A program made the translations under genes and the position numbers. The notes under the pieces are model-generated. The model was not told where the DNA came from. It did not search any database and was given only the letters and a program-made list of their open reading frames with translations. From positions 1 through 64,000 of the forward strand of contig NZ_NAIA01000002.1 of assembly GCF_002192535.1 (NCBI RefSeq): a stretch of 64,000 nt of DNA, written 5' to 3'. This document shows, one piece after another, positions 1 to 7,872 of this stretch. This DNA comes from Polynucleobacter hirudinilacicola. Its GTDB lineage: Bacteria > Pseudomonadota > Gammaproteobacteria > Burkholderiales > Burkholderiaceae. The number at the start of each line of letters is the position of its first letter. Position 1 is the first letter of the stretch.

Positions 1-30
1 ATTGATTTCTCGTTAGTTGAATCTTTGTAT

Positions 31-52
31 GTGAGCATACGCTCACTTTTTT
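31..52 (+). terminator. Rho-independent terminator of an upstream plus-strand gene
   Basis: A perfect 6-bp stem (GTGAGC at 31-36, GCTCAC at 41-46) with loop ATAC is followed by six T at 47-52. This is the textbook shape of an intrinsic terminator on the plus strand. The gene it would end lies outside the window. Confidence 0.75.
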
Positions 53-74
53 AGTCCTTTAGTTAAAAAGGACT
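53..74. repeat. Inverted repeat next to the upstream terminator
   Basis: An 8-bp perfect inverted repeat (AGTCCTTT at 53-60, AAAGGACT at 67-74) has a 6-nt loop. It is flanked by T on the left and A on the right, so no U-tract follows it in either direction. Its role is unknown; it may extend the adjacent terminator. The rest of 75-290 holds the NrdR boxes and nrdA leader and no gene. Confidence 0.5.
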
Positions 75-172
75 AAAAATTACCGCACCAAAATCACCCC
101 TAAATTACTGGAAAACTTAGTAAAAATACTAATAAGTAATTGCCAGAAAAAGCTTACCAAATACTAAATATT

Positions 173-188
173 TCCCTATACTTAGTGC
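173..188. promoter_or_regulatory. Upstream NrdR box of nrdAB
   Basis: The 16-mer tccCTATACTTAGTGc resembles the NrdR consensus acaCwAtATaTwGtgt, matching the conserved CwA and TwG half-sites. It lies 31 bp (about three helical turns) from a second box at 204-219, the usual spacing for tandem NrdR operators. NrdR represses ribonucleotide reductase genes when dATP is high. The site is inferred from sequence match and spacing. Confidence 0.75.
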
Positions 189-203
189 CTAATGCGCTTC
201 GAG

Positions 204-219
204 ACACTAGATGTAGTGT
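204..219. promoter_or_regulatory. Downstream NrdR box of nrdAB
   Basis: The 16-mer acactagatgtagtgt is nearly palindromic and matches the NrdR box consensus in both half-sites. It sits 71 bp before the nrdA start. With the box at 173-188 it forms a tandem pair separated by 15 bp, the arrangement seen upstream of many nrdAB operons. The nrdR gene is not in this window. Confidence 0.82.
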
Positions 220-290
220 TTGAATACAGCAATACCCCATTGTTTTTTAACGATATTTTATCCAAATAACTATATATAAGCAGGAGCAAC

Positions 291-3275
291 ATGACATACG
301 CTAATCCTCAGACAGCAGGCCAGCCAAGTGGTGCCAATAACCCAGGAATGAGTCCTGTTGGAGGGATTAATCAAGCTCCTTCTGCTGGTTTTGTGGCCGG
401 TGGCGTTGGTGGTGGCCAAGCAACTCAGTTGTCTGATTACAAAATTATTCGCCGTAATGGCTCTGTTGTTGCATTTGAGCCATCCAAGATTGCAATTGCG
501 GTAACCAAAGCATTTTTGGCAGTCAATGGTGGCCAAGGCGCAGCATCTGCACGCGTCCGTGAACAAGTTGAGCAATTGACACATTCTGTAGTGCGCGCTT
601 TATTGCGTAGCCGCCCAAATGGTGGCACTTTCCATATTGAAGATATTCAAGATCAAGTTGAACTGGCTTTGATGCGTAGCGGAGAGCACAACGTTGCTCG
701 CGCCTATGTTCTGTATCGTGAAAAACGTAATCAAGAACGTGCAGCTCAGCAAGAAGCTTCCCAAGATACGCAAGTAGCAAACCAGGCTAGTGAGACTGGC
801 ATCAAGGTAACTGATGATGGTGTTGAGAAGTGGCTTGATATGGCTGCTTTACGCACTGTGATTGAGGCGGCTTGCGAAGGTTTGGGTAATCATATTGATG
901 CCACACCAATCATCACCGAAACCATTAAGAATTTGTATGACGGCGTACCAATGGCGCAGGTTTATGACTCTGCTATCTTGGCTTCCCGTACCTTGATTGA
1001 AAAGGATCCAGCTTACAGCCAAGTAACTGCTCGCATTTTGATGCACACAATCCGTAAAGAGATTTTTGGCAAAGAAGTATTGCAAGGCGATACTCAGGCT
1101 GAGTACAGCACTTATTTTGCTAAGTACATCAACGAAGGTATTTCTGCAGAATTGTTAGATCCACGCATGCGTGAATTTGACTTGCCACGTTTGGCATCAG
1201 CCTTGAATGCAAGCCGTGACTTGCAGTTCAACTACCTTGGCTTACAAACTTTGTATGACCGTTATTTCTTGCATATTGAAGAGCGTCGTATTGAAATGCC
1301 ACAAGCATTCTTTATGCGTGTAGCAATGGGCTTGGCCTTGAATGAGATGGATCGGGAGCGTCGTGCGATTGAGTTCTATGAAATCCTCTCTACATTCGAT
1401 TTCATGTCCAGTACACCAACCCTCTTTAATTCAGCAACAACCCGTCCGCAGCTCTCCAGTTGCTACTTGACTACAGTTGATGATGATCTTGATGGCATCT
1501 ACGAAGCTTTGAAAGAAAACGCATTGCTGTCTAAGTTTGCAGGCGGCTTGGGTAATGACTGGACAAACGTTCGTGCTCTAGGTAGTCATATCAAAGGAAC
1601 TAACGGTAAATCACAAGGTGTAGTGCCATTCTTAAAAGTGGTGAATGACACTGCAGTTGCTGTGAACCAAGGTGGTAAGCGTAAGGGTGCAGTTTGCGCC
1701 TACTTGGAAACTTGGCACTTAGATATCGAAGAGTTCTTGGAGCTGCGTAAGAACACAGGTGACGACCGTCGTCGTACCCATGATATGAACACCTCGAACT
1801 GGATTCCTGACTTGTTCATGAAGCGCGTTATGGAAAACGGCGATTGGACTTTATTCTCCCCATCTAATACTCCTGACTTGCATGACAAGTTTGGTAAAGC
1901 GTTTGAAGAAGCTTATGTTGCTTATGAGCAAAAAGCGGATCGCGGCGAATTGAAGCCATTCCGCAGAATTCCTGCCCAACAGTTATGGCGCAAGATGCTT
2001 GGCATGTTGTTTGAAACCGGTCACCCATGGATTACTTTCAAAGATCCTTGCAATATCCGTAGCCCACAACAGCATGTTGGTGTGGTCCACTCCTCTAATT
2101 TGTGCACAGAGATCACTTTGAACACAAACGAGACCGAGATTGCTGTTTGTAACTTGGGCTCTGTGAACTTAACTGCTCACATGACTACCGATGCCAATGG
2201 CAAGATGATTTTGGATCACGAGAAGCTTCAAAAGACTGTCCGTACTGCTATGCGTATGCTTGATAACGTTATCGATATCAACTACTACGCTGTTGCTAAA
2301 GCTCGTAATTCCAATTTGAAGCACCGTCCAGTTGGTATGGGCATTATGGGCTTCCAGGATTGCCTACATATGCAGCGTATTCCTTACGCTAGTGATGAGG
2401 CTGTGAAGTTTGCTGACTCTTCGATGGAAGCAGTCTGCTATTACGCCTACCAAGCTTCATGCGAATTGGCTGAAGAGCGTGGTGTGTACAGCACTTATAA
2501 GGGGTCTTTATGGGATCGCGGCATCCTCCCTCAAGATTCAGTGGCACTTTTGGCCCAAGAGCGTGGCGGTTATGTAGAGGTAGATAACTCCTCTACTATG
2601 GATTGGAGTGGTTTGCGTGCTCGTATTAAGCAGCACGGCATGCGTAACTCTAATTGCGTCGCTATTGCACCAACAGCAACGATTTCCAACATCATTGGGG
2701 TTTCGGCCTGTATCGAGCCGACATTCCAGAACTTATTCGTGAAATCCAACCTTTCAGGTGAATTCACAGTGGTTAATGAGTACTTGGTGCGTGACTTGAA
2801 GGATCGCGGCCTCTGGGATGAAGTCATGATTGCGGATTTGAAGTACTTTGACGGTACTTTGTCTAAGATCGATCGTATTCCACAAGACTTGCGCGATTTA
2901 TACGCAACTGCCTTTGAAGTTGAGCCAACCTGGTTGGTTGAAGCAGCTTCTCGTCGTCAGAAGTGGATTGACCAAGCTCAGTCATTGAATATTTACATGG
3001 GCGGCGCATCTGGTAAGAAATTGGATGATACCTATAAGTTGGCATGGTTACGTGGCTTGAAGACCACTTATTACCTCCGCACTATGGCTGCAACGCACGT
3101 TGAGAAATCAACAGTTACTAGTGGCCAATTGAACTCAGTTTCTAGTGGTGGTGGCGTAAATGGTACAGATGCTGCCGCTGCTGCGGGTGCTGGTGGTGCA
3201 GTTGAAGCTGACGGCCCAGTTTGCACAATGCGCCCAGGCGATGCTGGCTTTGAAGAATGTGAAGCATGCCAATAA
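291..3275 (+). CDS. nrdA: Class Ia ribonucleoside-diphosphate reductase, alpha subunit
   Basis: Reduces ribonucleoside diphosphates to deoxyribonucleotides in the cytoplasm, working with NrdB. The 994-residue protein has a Gly-rich N-terminal stretch (about 1-45) and then an ATP-cone (about 50-140), the dATP-sensing allosteric domain. The catalytic barrel shows the redox cysteines C391 and C620, the thiyl-radical motif N603-L-C605-T-E607, a Tyr-Tyr pair near 925 for radical transfer, and a C-terminal CEAC pair that relays electrons from thioredoxin or glutaredoxin. An Ala/Gly-rich linker precedes this tail. The start is set by AGGAG at 282-286, four bases before the ATG. Tandem NrdR boxes lie upstream, and nrdB follows after 45 bp, so the two form an operon. 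Confidence 0.97.
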   Translation: MTYANPQTAGQPSGANNPGMSPVGGINQAPSAGFVAGGVGGGQATQLSDYKIIRRNGSVVAFEPSKIAIAVTKAFLAVNGGQGAASARVREQVEQLTHSVVRALLRSRPNGGTFHIEDIQDQVELALMRSGEHNVARAYVLYREKRNQERAAQQEASQDTQVANQASETGIKVTDDGVEKWLDMAALRTVIEAACEGLGNHIDATPIITETIKNLYDGVPMAQVYDSAILASRTLIEKDPAYSQVTARILMHTIRKEIFGKEVLQGDTQAEYSTYFAKYINEGISAELLDPRMREFDLPRLASALNASRDLQFNYLGLQTLYDRYFLHIEERRIEMPQAFFMRVAMGLALNEMDRERRAIEFYEILSTFDFMSSTPTLFNSATTRPQLSSCYLTTVDDDLDGIYEALKENALLSKFAGGLGNDWTNVRALGSHIKGTNGKSQGVVPFLKVVNDTAVAVNQGGKRKGAVCAYLETWHLDIEEFLELRKNTGDDRRRTHDMNTSNWIPDLFMKRVMENGDWTLFSPSNTPDLHDKFGKAFEEAYVAYEQKADRGELKPFRRIPAQQLWRKMLGMLFETGHPWITFKDPCNIRSPQQHVGVVHSSNLCTEITLNTNETEIAVCNLGSVNLTAHMTTDANGKMILDHEKLQKTVRTAMRMLDNVIDINYYAVAKARNSNLKHRPVGMGIMGFQDCLHMQRIPYASDEAVKFADSSMEAVCYYAYQASCELAEERGVYSTYKGSLWDRGILPQDSVALLAQERGGYVEVDNSSTMDWSGLRARIKQHGMRNSNCVAIAPTATISNIIGVSACIEPTFQNLFVKSNLSGEFTVVNEYLVRDLKDRGLWDEVMIADLKYFDGTLSKIDRIPQDLRDLYATAFEVEPTWLVEAASRRQKWIDQAQSLNIYMGGASGKKLDDTYKLAWLRGLKTTYYLRTMAATHVEKSTVTSGQLNSVSSGGGVNGTDAAAAAGAGGAVEADGPVCTMRPGDAGFEECEACQ

Positions 3276-3291
3276 GCGATTTGCTTATTGG
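3269..3291 (+). repeat. Intercistronic hairpin over the nrdA stop codon
   Basis: A perfect 9-bp inverted repeat (CCAATAAGC and GCTTATTGG) with a 5-nt loop spans the nrdA stop codon at 3273-3275. No T-run follows, so it is probably not a terminator. It could stabilise the mRNA or affect the relative output of nrdA and nrdB; that role is inferred. Confidence 0.55.
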
Positions 3292-3320
3292 TCAGAACTA
3301 GAAGAATTTAGGAGAAAGTT

Positions 3321-4493
3321 ATGTTGAATTGGGAAGAGGAAGTTGCTCCAGCACTAGCGAAAGCTGGTCTTGCACCGCAGCCGGTTGCAGTGGAGCCACA
3401 ACGTCCGCAGCCAGATCAAGTCGCAATGGCGCCACAAGCCGCCGCGCCTGCTGCAAATTTGTCTGGCGGCGCAGCCTTGCGTGTAAATGCTGCTGATAAG
3501 CGTGTGATTAATGCCAAGACTGACGTAAATCAGCTAGTACCTTTCAAGTACAAATGGGCTTGGGAGAAGTATTTAGCTGGTTGCGCTAACCATTGGATGC
3601 CGCAAGAGATCAATATGAACCGCGATATTGCCCTTTGGAAAGATCCAAATGGTCTGACAGAAGATGAGCGTCGCATTATTAAGCGCAATCTTGGTTTCTT
3701 TACGACCGCCGACTCTTTAGCTGCCAACAATATTGTTTTGGGTACTTATCGCCACATTACCGCTCCAGAATGCCGCCAGTACCTATTGCGCCAGGCTTTT
3801 GAAGAGGCAATTCATACCCACGCCTACCAATATATTGTGGAATCTTTGGGTCTAGACCAGTCTGAAATCTTCAACGCGTATAACGAGATTGAGTCGATTC
3901 GCGCTAAAGATGAGTTCTTGATTCCCTATATTGATGTACTTACCAATCCAAATTTCAAGACTGGCACATTAGAAGCTGATCAAACTTTGCTCCGTTCACT
4001 CATTGTTTTTGCTTGTGTGATGGAAGGTTTATTCTTTTATGTTGGTTTTACGCAAATACTTGCGATGGGTCGTCAAAACAAAATGACGGGCGCCGCAGAG
4101 CAGTATCAATACATCCTTCGTGACGAGTCAATGCACTGCAATTTTGGTATCGATTTGATTAACCAAATCAAGCTGGAGAACCCGCAGTTATGGACTTCCG
4201 CGTTCAAAGATGAGATTAAATCTATCTTCGAAAAAGCAGTCGAATTGGAGTACCGTTATGCCGAAGATACGATGCCTCGAGGAGTGCTCGGATTGAACGC
4301 TCCGATGTTCAAAGGCTACCTAAGATACATTTGTAATCGCAGATGTTTGCAAATAGGACTTGACGCGATGTTCCCAAATGAAGAGAATCCATTTCCATGG
4401 ATGTCAGAAATGATTGATCTTAAGAAAGAACGAAACTTTTTTGAGACACGCGTTATTGAGTATCAAACTGGTGGTGCGCTAAGTTGGGAGTAG
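3321..4493 (+). CDS. nrdB: Class Ia ribonucleoside-diphosphate reductase, beta subunit
   Basis: Carries the di-iron centre and tyrosyl radical that start catalysis in NrdA. Aligning by eye to E. coli NrdB, the iron ligands are D131, E162, H165, E235, E269 and H272, and the radical tyrosine is Y169, four residues after H165 as in class Ia enzymes. F239 matches E. coli F208. The first 50 or so residues form a Pro/Ala/Gln-rich tail not needed for the fold, which makes the protein somewhat longer than the usual 330-380. The ATG is preceded by an AGGAGAAAG ribosome site. Second gene of the nrdAB operon. Confidence 0.96.
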   Translation: MLNWEEEVAPALAKAGLAPQPVAVEPQRPQPDQVAMAPQAAAPAANLSGGAALRVNAADKRVINAKTDVNQLVPFKYKWAWEKYLAGCANHWMPQEINMNRDIALWKDPNGLTEDERRIIKRNLGFFTTADSLAANNIVLGTYRHITAPECRQYLLRQAFEEAIHTHAYQYIVESLGLDQSEIFNAYNEIESIRAKDEFLIPYIDVLTNPNFKTGTLEADQTLLRSLIVFACVMEGLFFYVGFTQILAMGRQNKMTGAAEQYQYILRDESMHCNFGIDLINQIKLENPQLWTSAFKDEIKSIFEKAVELEYRYAEDTMPRGVLGLNAPMFKGYLRYICNRRCLQIGLDAMFPNEENPFPWMSEMIDLKKERNFFETRVIEYQTGGALSWE

Positions 4494-4584
4494 TTGGCAG
4501 TTAGTAAGCGCACAGCCGGTTAAATTGGAGATTAGACGGTTGGATAGTTTAAGAAGTCAGCAAAAACAGACTCAAATCCGAAAA

Positions 4585-4598
4585 CCCTTGCTCAAGGG
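4585..4598. repeat. Short inverted repeat downstream of nrdB
   Basis: A perfect 6-bp inverted repeat, CCCTTG and CAAGGG with a 2-nt loop, lies in the 332-bp gap between nrdB and the H1-like gene. Apart from this and the terminator at 4639-4671, I see no supportable gene in 4494-4825. The open frame at 4525-4791 has no family resemblance and runs through the terminator. Confidence 0.35.
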
Positions 4599-4638
4599 TG
4601 CTAGGGCTATTCTCTCTATTTTTTCCAGCACATTTAAG

Positions 4639-4671
4639 AAGCCGTTGTCCTTCGGGGCCACGGCTTTTTTT
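4639..4671 (+). terminator. Rho-independent terminator of nrdAB with a UUCG loop
   Basis: A 12-position stem (4639-4650 with 4655-4666, one mismatch and one G-U pair) closes on the very stable tetraloop TTCG at 4651-4654. The 3' arm runs into seven T ending at 4671. It lies about 145 bp after the nrdB stop, leaving an unusually long 3' untranslated region. Confidence 0.85.
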
Positions 4672-4825
4672 CCAGGATTCATTAGCGTGCAGCACTTAGC
4701 ATCAAGCCGCGCGCCGATGAATGGCTCGCTCGTCAGCTCCAAAAGGTTGCAAAACCAGGCGGAATTAGATGGTCGGGTCTTCTTAATGTAGTTTGTACTA
4801 ATCCTCACGTGAAGGAGTAACACAC

Positions 4826-5110
4826 ATGGCAACAAAGAAAAAACCTGCTGCAAAGAAACCAGCTGCTAAGAAAAAAGTAGCTGCTAAGAAACCAGCTGCT
4901 AAAAAAGTAGCTAAGAAGAAGCCAGCTGCTAAGAAGCGTCCAGCTGCTAAAAAAGCTGCTGCTAAGAAGCCTGCTGCTAAGAAGCGTCCAGCTGCTAAGA
5001 AGCGTCCAGCTGCTAAGAAGAAGCCAGCCGCTAAAAAAGCTGCTGCTAAGAAGCCTGCTGCTAAGAAGCGTCCAGCTGCAAAAAAGCGCGTAGCAAAAAA
5101 AAGTAAGTAA
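4826..5110 (+). CDS. Histone H1-like Lys/Ala-rich DNA-binding protein, 3' end out of frame
   Basis: A 94-residue protein made almost wholly of PAAKK/RPAAKK-type repeats, the basic low-complexity composition of bacterial H1-like proteins that bind and compact DNA. AGGAG about 10 bases before the ATG supports the start. The frame reads VAKKSK and stops at 5108-5110, directly after a run of eight A (5095-5102). In the +1 frame the same composition continues for 40 codons to 5231 and ends in LNPAAAWPFPTGTRP, which I recall as the usual C-terminus of this family in Burkholderiales. With seven A the gene would read through. So this may be a frameshift mutation, a sequencing error or a slippage-controlled gene. 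Confidence 0.8.
   Translation: MATKKKPAAKKPAAKKKVAAKKPAAKKVAKKKPAAKKRPAAKKAAAKKPAAKKRPAAKKRPAAKKKPAAKKAAAKKPAAKKRPAAKKRVAKKSK
4946..5078 (+). repeat. Direct repeat inside the H1-like gene
   Basis: A 49-bp sequence at 4946-4994 recurs identically at 5030-5078, an offset of 84 bp or 28 codons, so the repeat keeps the reading frame. It encodes AKKAAAKKPAAKKRPA. The unit can expand or contract by recombination or slippage without breaking the protein. Confidence 0.85.
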
Positions 5111-5231
5111 GCCTGCTGCGAAGAAAGCGGGCTCTGCTGTAAAAAAGCCCGCGGCTAAGAAAGCTGCATCAGCGACTAGTGCGTTGAATCCTGCCGCTGC
5201 TTGGCCCTTCCCAACTGGCACACGTCCTTAA
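5103..5231 (+). other. Displaced 3' coding part of the H1-like gene (+1 frame)
   Basis: In the frame with codons starting at 5103, 5106, 5109 and so on, the DNA reads VSKPAAKKAGSAVKK and continues to AWPFPTGTRP with a stop at 5229-5231. It has no start codon or ribosome site of its own and has the composition of the upstream gene. It is best read as the true C-terminus separated from 4826-5110 by one extra base in the A-run at 5095-5102. A strong terminator follows within 20 bp, as expected for the end of a gene. Confidence 0.75.
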
Positions 5232-5249
5232 TCAGACGGGTGTTATTAG

Positions 5250-5277
5250 AAGGGGTCTCTAACGAGACCCCTTTTTT
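5250..5277 (+). terminator. Rho-independent terminator of the H1-like gene
   Basis: The stem GGGGTCTC (5252-5259) and GAGACCCC (5264-5271), flanked by an A-T extension, has loop TAAC and is followed by six T (5272-5277). It lies just after the out-of-frame stop at 5231, which supports 5231 as the real end of the H1-like coding region. Confidence 0.88.
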
Positions 5278-5302
5278 ATTGCCTAGAATTTATCGATAGC
5301 GC

Positions 5303-6262
5303 TTAGTAGCTAAAGCCGAATGCTGCTTTAAATTGCTCCGCAATCTGAGCTTGGCTTAATTGGTGATTTTGTGGTCCCTGATGGGTAATTTTGATTGAGC
5401 CCATCAAACTTGCTAGGCGACCAGTAGTTTCCCAGTCCATACCGCTTTCTAGTCCAAAAAGTAATCCGCCGCGGAATGCGTCCCCGCATCCGGTTGGATC
5501 TATTACTTTTGCCGCAGGTACTGGCGGAATAGAAATACATTTACCTGCGGAGTAAATATCTGCACCTTCAGCACCCTTGGTGACAATCAACGCTTTTACC
5601 CGTTCGGCCACTTTTGTCAGACTCATTCCGGTTCTTTGGGAAAGCATTTCGCCTTCATAGTCATTAACCGCGAGGTAGCTGGCAATATCAACCAACTCAA
5701 GAAGTTCTGGCCCGTTAAACATGGGTAAGCCTTGGCCTGGATCAAAAATAAAAGGGACACTGGCTTCTGCTAGTTGATGGCAGTGCTCCCACATCCCTTG
5801 ACGACCATCTGGGGCAACGATTCCAAATTTAGCTGCACCTTTAGTATTTTTGCTGCGCTCAGCTATTACTGCGGATACTTGGTTTAAGTGGGATTCACCC
5901 ATGGCGCCCGGATGAAAGGCGGTAATTTGATTATTGGCTTGATCGGTTGTGATCATCGCTTGGGCTGTGAAAGACTGGTCAATTTGACGAATGTGGCTAG
6001 CATCAATCTGCAGCTGCTCAAGACGCTTCATGTAGGGCGCAGCATCGCCGCCAACAGTTGCCATGATGATGGGATCGCCACCTAAAAGCTTCAGGTTGTA
6101 TGCGATATTTCCTGCGCAACCACCAAATTCTCGGCGCATCGTTGGGACCAAGAAGGCTACATTCAAGATGTGAATCTGTTCCGGCAGGATTTGGTCGGCA
6201 AATTTGCCTTCAAAGTTCATGATGGTGTCGTAGGCAATAGAGCCACAGATCAAGCTAGCCAT
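5303..6262 (-). CDS. PfkB-family carbohydrate/nucleoside kinase
   Basis: A 319-residue ribokinase-fold kinase that probably phosphorylates a sugar or nucleoside with ATP in the cytoplasm. The N-terminal GGCAGNIAYNL (about 47-57) is the substrate-side PfkB motif. The C-terminal DPTGCGDAFRGG (about 256-267) is PfkB signature 2, containing the anion-hole glycines and the catalytic aspartate. The sequence resembles adenosine-kinase-like members, but the substrate cannot be read from it. It lies 64 bp after the prmA fusion gene on the same strand and may be the last gene of that transcript. It converges on the H1-like gene. Confidence 0.85.
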   Translation of the reverse strand: MASLICGSIAYDTIMNFEGKFADQILPEQIHILNVAFLVPTMRREFGGCAGNIAYNLKLLGGDPIIMATVGGDAAPYMKRLEQLQIDASHIRQIDQSFTAQAMITTDQANNQITAFHPGAMGESHLNQVSAVIAERSKNTKGAAKFGIVAPDGRQGMWEHCHQLAEASVPFIFDPGQGLPMFNGPELLELVDIASYLAVNDYEGEMLSQRTGMSLTKVAERVKALIVTKGAEGADIYSAGKCISIPPVPAAKVIDPTGCGDAFRGGLLFGLESGMDWETTGRLASLMGSIKITHQGPQNHQLSQAQIAEQFKAAFGFSY

Positions 6263-6326
6263 AAGTTACTTTCTGTAAGGGGTAAATATGAATCAGGATC
6301 AAGATTAAAGAAAAATGAGAGAGGCA

Positions 6327-7856
6327 TTAGGGGTAAACCACTCTTACTCGATAGCCTGCAGCATTCTGCGGCAATTGAATTGCTAATGAAGTTTGTATTT
6401 GCTCCCCTGAGGCAATACCTGTGCGCAACAAATCAGGATGAGAATCTTGCCAAGCAGAGGGTAGCCATTCTTTTGGTGAGAATTGGATTGATTTGATCTC
6501 TGCCTCTTCTGCATCGGTGAGAGAAATTTCTAAATTTGGGGCTAAAACAGAGAGTGCAAGACGATTTTGTATTTCAACTTGCAGTATTGATTGATTTGCA
6601 CCGCTTTTAAGGCCCTCTCGCGCGTTTTCAGGCGATAAGGTGGCAGAAGTTATTTTCCACGCAGCAAAATCGCTTACAGGGCGGTTTACGCATCCTAGTG
6701 CGCGACAAATTTTTTCATCAAAGTATTGCAAAACAGAAAATGAATTTACTAAAACAGAATTTGATGTGCCGTCAACGCGCGGCGCCAATGCGGGAAGCAA
6801 AGCATTTCTTGAAAGATGCTCACCAAATACCAGCAGCAGAACAAAAAAGCAGATTAGTAGAGTTAACTTAACTCTTTTTTTTTGCGCAGGTGCAGCAAAA
6901 ATAGTGGTTTTGCTAACACCCTGATCTTTCGATAGGGTCCCGTGCAAGCAAACCCATCCATCATTTTCTTTCCAGACAGAGAGTTTTAGCCATTGACTGT
7001 AGGTGGCAATCACTTCGTCTGCTTGGCGTGCAAGTACTCCAGACAGAACAATTTCTCCGCCTGGACGCATTTTGTTGACCAATGCTGGAGCAAGTACTTG
7101 AAGCGGGTTGGCCAAGATATTAGCCATTACGATGTCATATTTAGTCTCTGCAGCTAGCTCTGACGCATCTTCATTAGGCAAAACAAACTGAATAACGGTG
7201 TTATTAATTTGTGCATTGCTGCGCGCTGCAACCATCGCCTGAGGATCAATATCAGTACCTACAACTGGGTTACAGCCAAGTTTGGCAGCCGCAATAGCAA
7301 GAATGCCCGAGCCGCAACCGTAGTCGAGCAAGCTTTGCTTGTTTAGATTGCTATGTTCTTCGAGCCATAACAAGCACAAATGGGTAGTGGGGTGGCTACC
7401 AGTACCAAAAGCTAAACCTGGATCAACAGCCAAGCAGATTGCATTTGGATCGGTGGGGGCGTCATGCCAAGAGGGTACGACCCAAATTCGTTTACCAATG
7501 GGAATAGGAGCAAATTGGCTTTGGGTAAGTCTTACCCAATCCTGCTCTTCAACGATTTTTTCTTGGGGAGCTGATAACTTAAAGCCAGCCTCTTTTAGGG
7601 AGGCAAGCAATTCAGGAATAAAGTTTGCACTAGCTGAAGCATCAATATCGGGATTAAAAAGAGCAGTTACCGAGGATCTATCCCAGGCTTGCACTTCAGG
7701 GGATAGGCCGGGCTCTCCGTAAAGCGGGTTCTCATCGTACCCACCAGCAGCATCATCTTCTACCGTAACAGATAGTGCGCCTAATTCCAGTAGCGCATCG
7801 CCCAATGGTTCAGCTGTTTCAGCAACTACCGTGAAGACCAGTTCACGATAAGACAT
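6327..7856 (-). CDS. prmA: PrmA-type L11 methyltransferase fused to a membrane-anchored DUF3426 domain
   Basis: Residues 1-308 are a full-length PrmA, the SAM-dependent methylase that trimethylates ribosomal protein L11: GTGSHPTT at 151-158, SAM motif LLDYGCGSG at 176-184, and NILANPL at 246-252, the family's NPP(Y/F)-like motif. After GWVCLHGTLSK the same frame runs on through a basic stretch, one hydrophobic segment (about 331-345), and a domain with the CRALGCV motif (about 384-390) typical of DUF3426. In Burkholderiales the gene after prmA usually encodes a zinc-ribbon/DUF3426 membrane protein; here the zinc ribbon is missing and the rest is joined in frame. No ATG occurs after residue 263, so the second half cannot start at its own ATG. 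It follows accC by 16 bp, in the acc operon. Confidence 0.88.
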   Translation of the reverse strand: MSYRELVFTVVAETAEPLGDALLELGALSVTVEDDAAGGYDENPLYGEPGLSPEVQAWDRSSVTALFNPDIDASASANFIPELLASLKEAGFKLSAPQEKIVEEQDWVRLTQSQFAPIPIGKRIWVVPSWHDAPTDPNAICLAVDPGLAFGTGSHPTTHLCLLWLEEHSNLNKQSLLDYGCGSGILAIAAAKLGCNPVVGTDIDPQAMVAARSNAQINNTVIQFVLPNEDASELAAETKYDIVMANILANPLQVLAPALVNKMRPGGEIVLSGVLARQADEVIATYSQWLKLSVWKENDGWVCLHGTLSKDQGVSKTTIFAAPAQKKRVKLTLLICFFVLLLVFGEHLSRNALLPALAPRVDGTSNSVLVNSFSVLQYFDEKICRALGCVNRPVSDFAAWKITSATLSPENAREGLKSGANQSILQVEIQNRLALSVLAPNLEISLTDAEEAEIKSIQFSPKEWLPSAWQDSHPDLLRTGIASGEQIQTSLAIQLPQNAAGYRVRVVYP

Positions 7857-7872
7857 AAGGCACTCGCATTAA

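Noticed and set aside
4525..4791. An 88-codon open frame in the nrdB to H1-like gap
   Set aside because: It runs through the strong UUCG terminator at 4639-4671, has no family resemblance and no ribosome site.
4826..5110. Classic -1 ribosomal frameshift at the A-run of the H1-like gene
   Set aside because: A -1 shift here runs into a stop (TAA at 5104-5106) at once; only +1 or -2, or loss of one A in the mRNA, reaches the long tail.
4805..5221. A 138-codon minus-strand frame opposite the H1-like gene, rich in Ser, Leu and Phe
   Set aside because: It is the reverse image of the AAG/GCT-rich repeats on the plus strand; the composition is an artefact of that.
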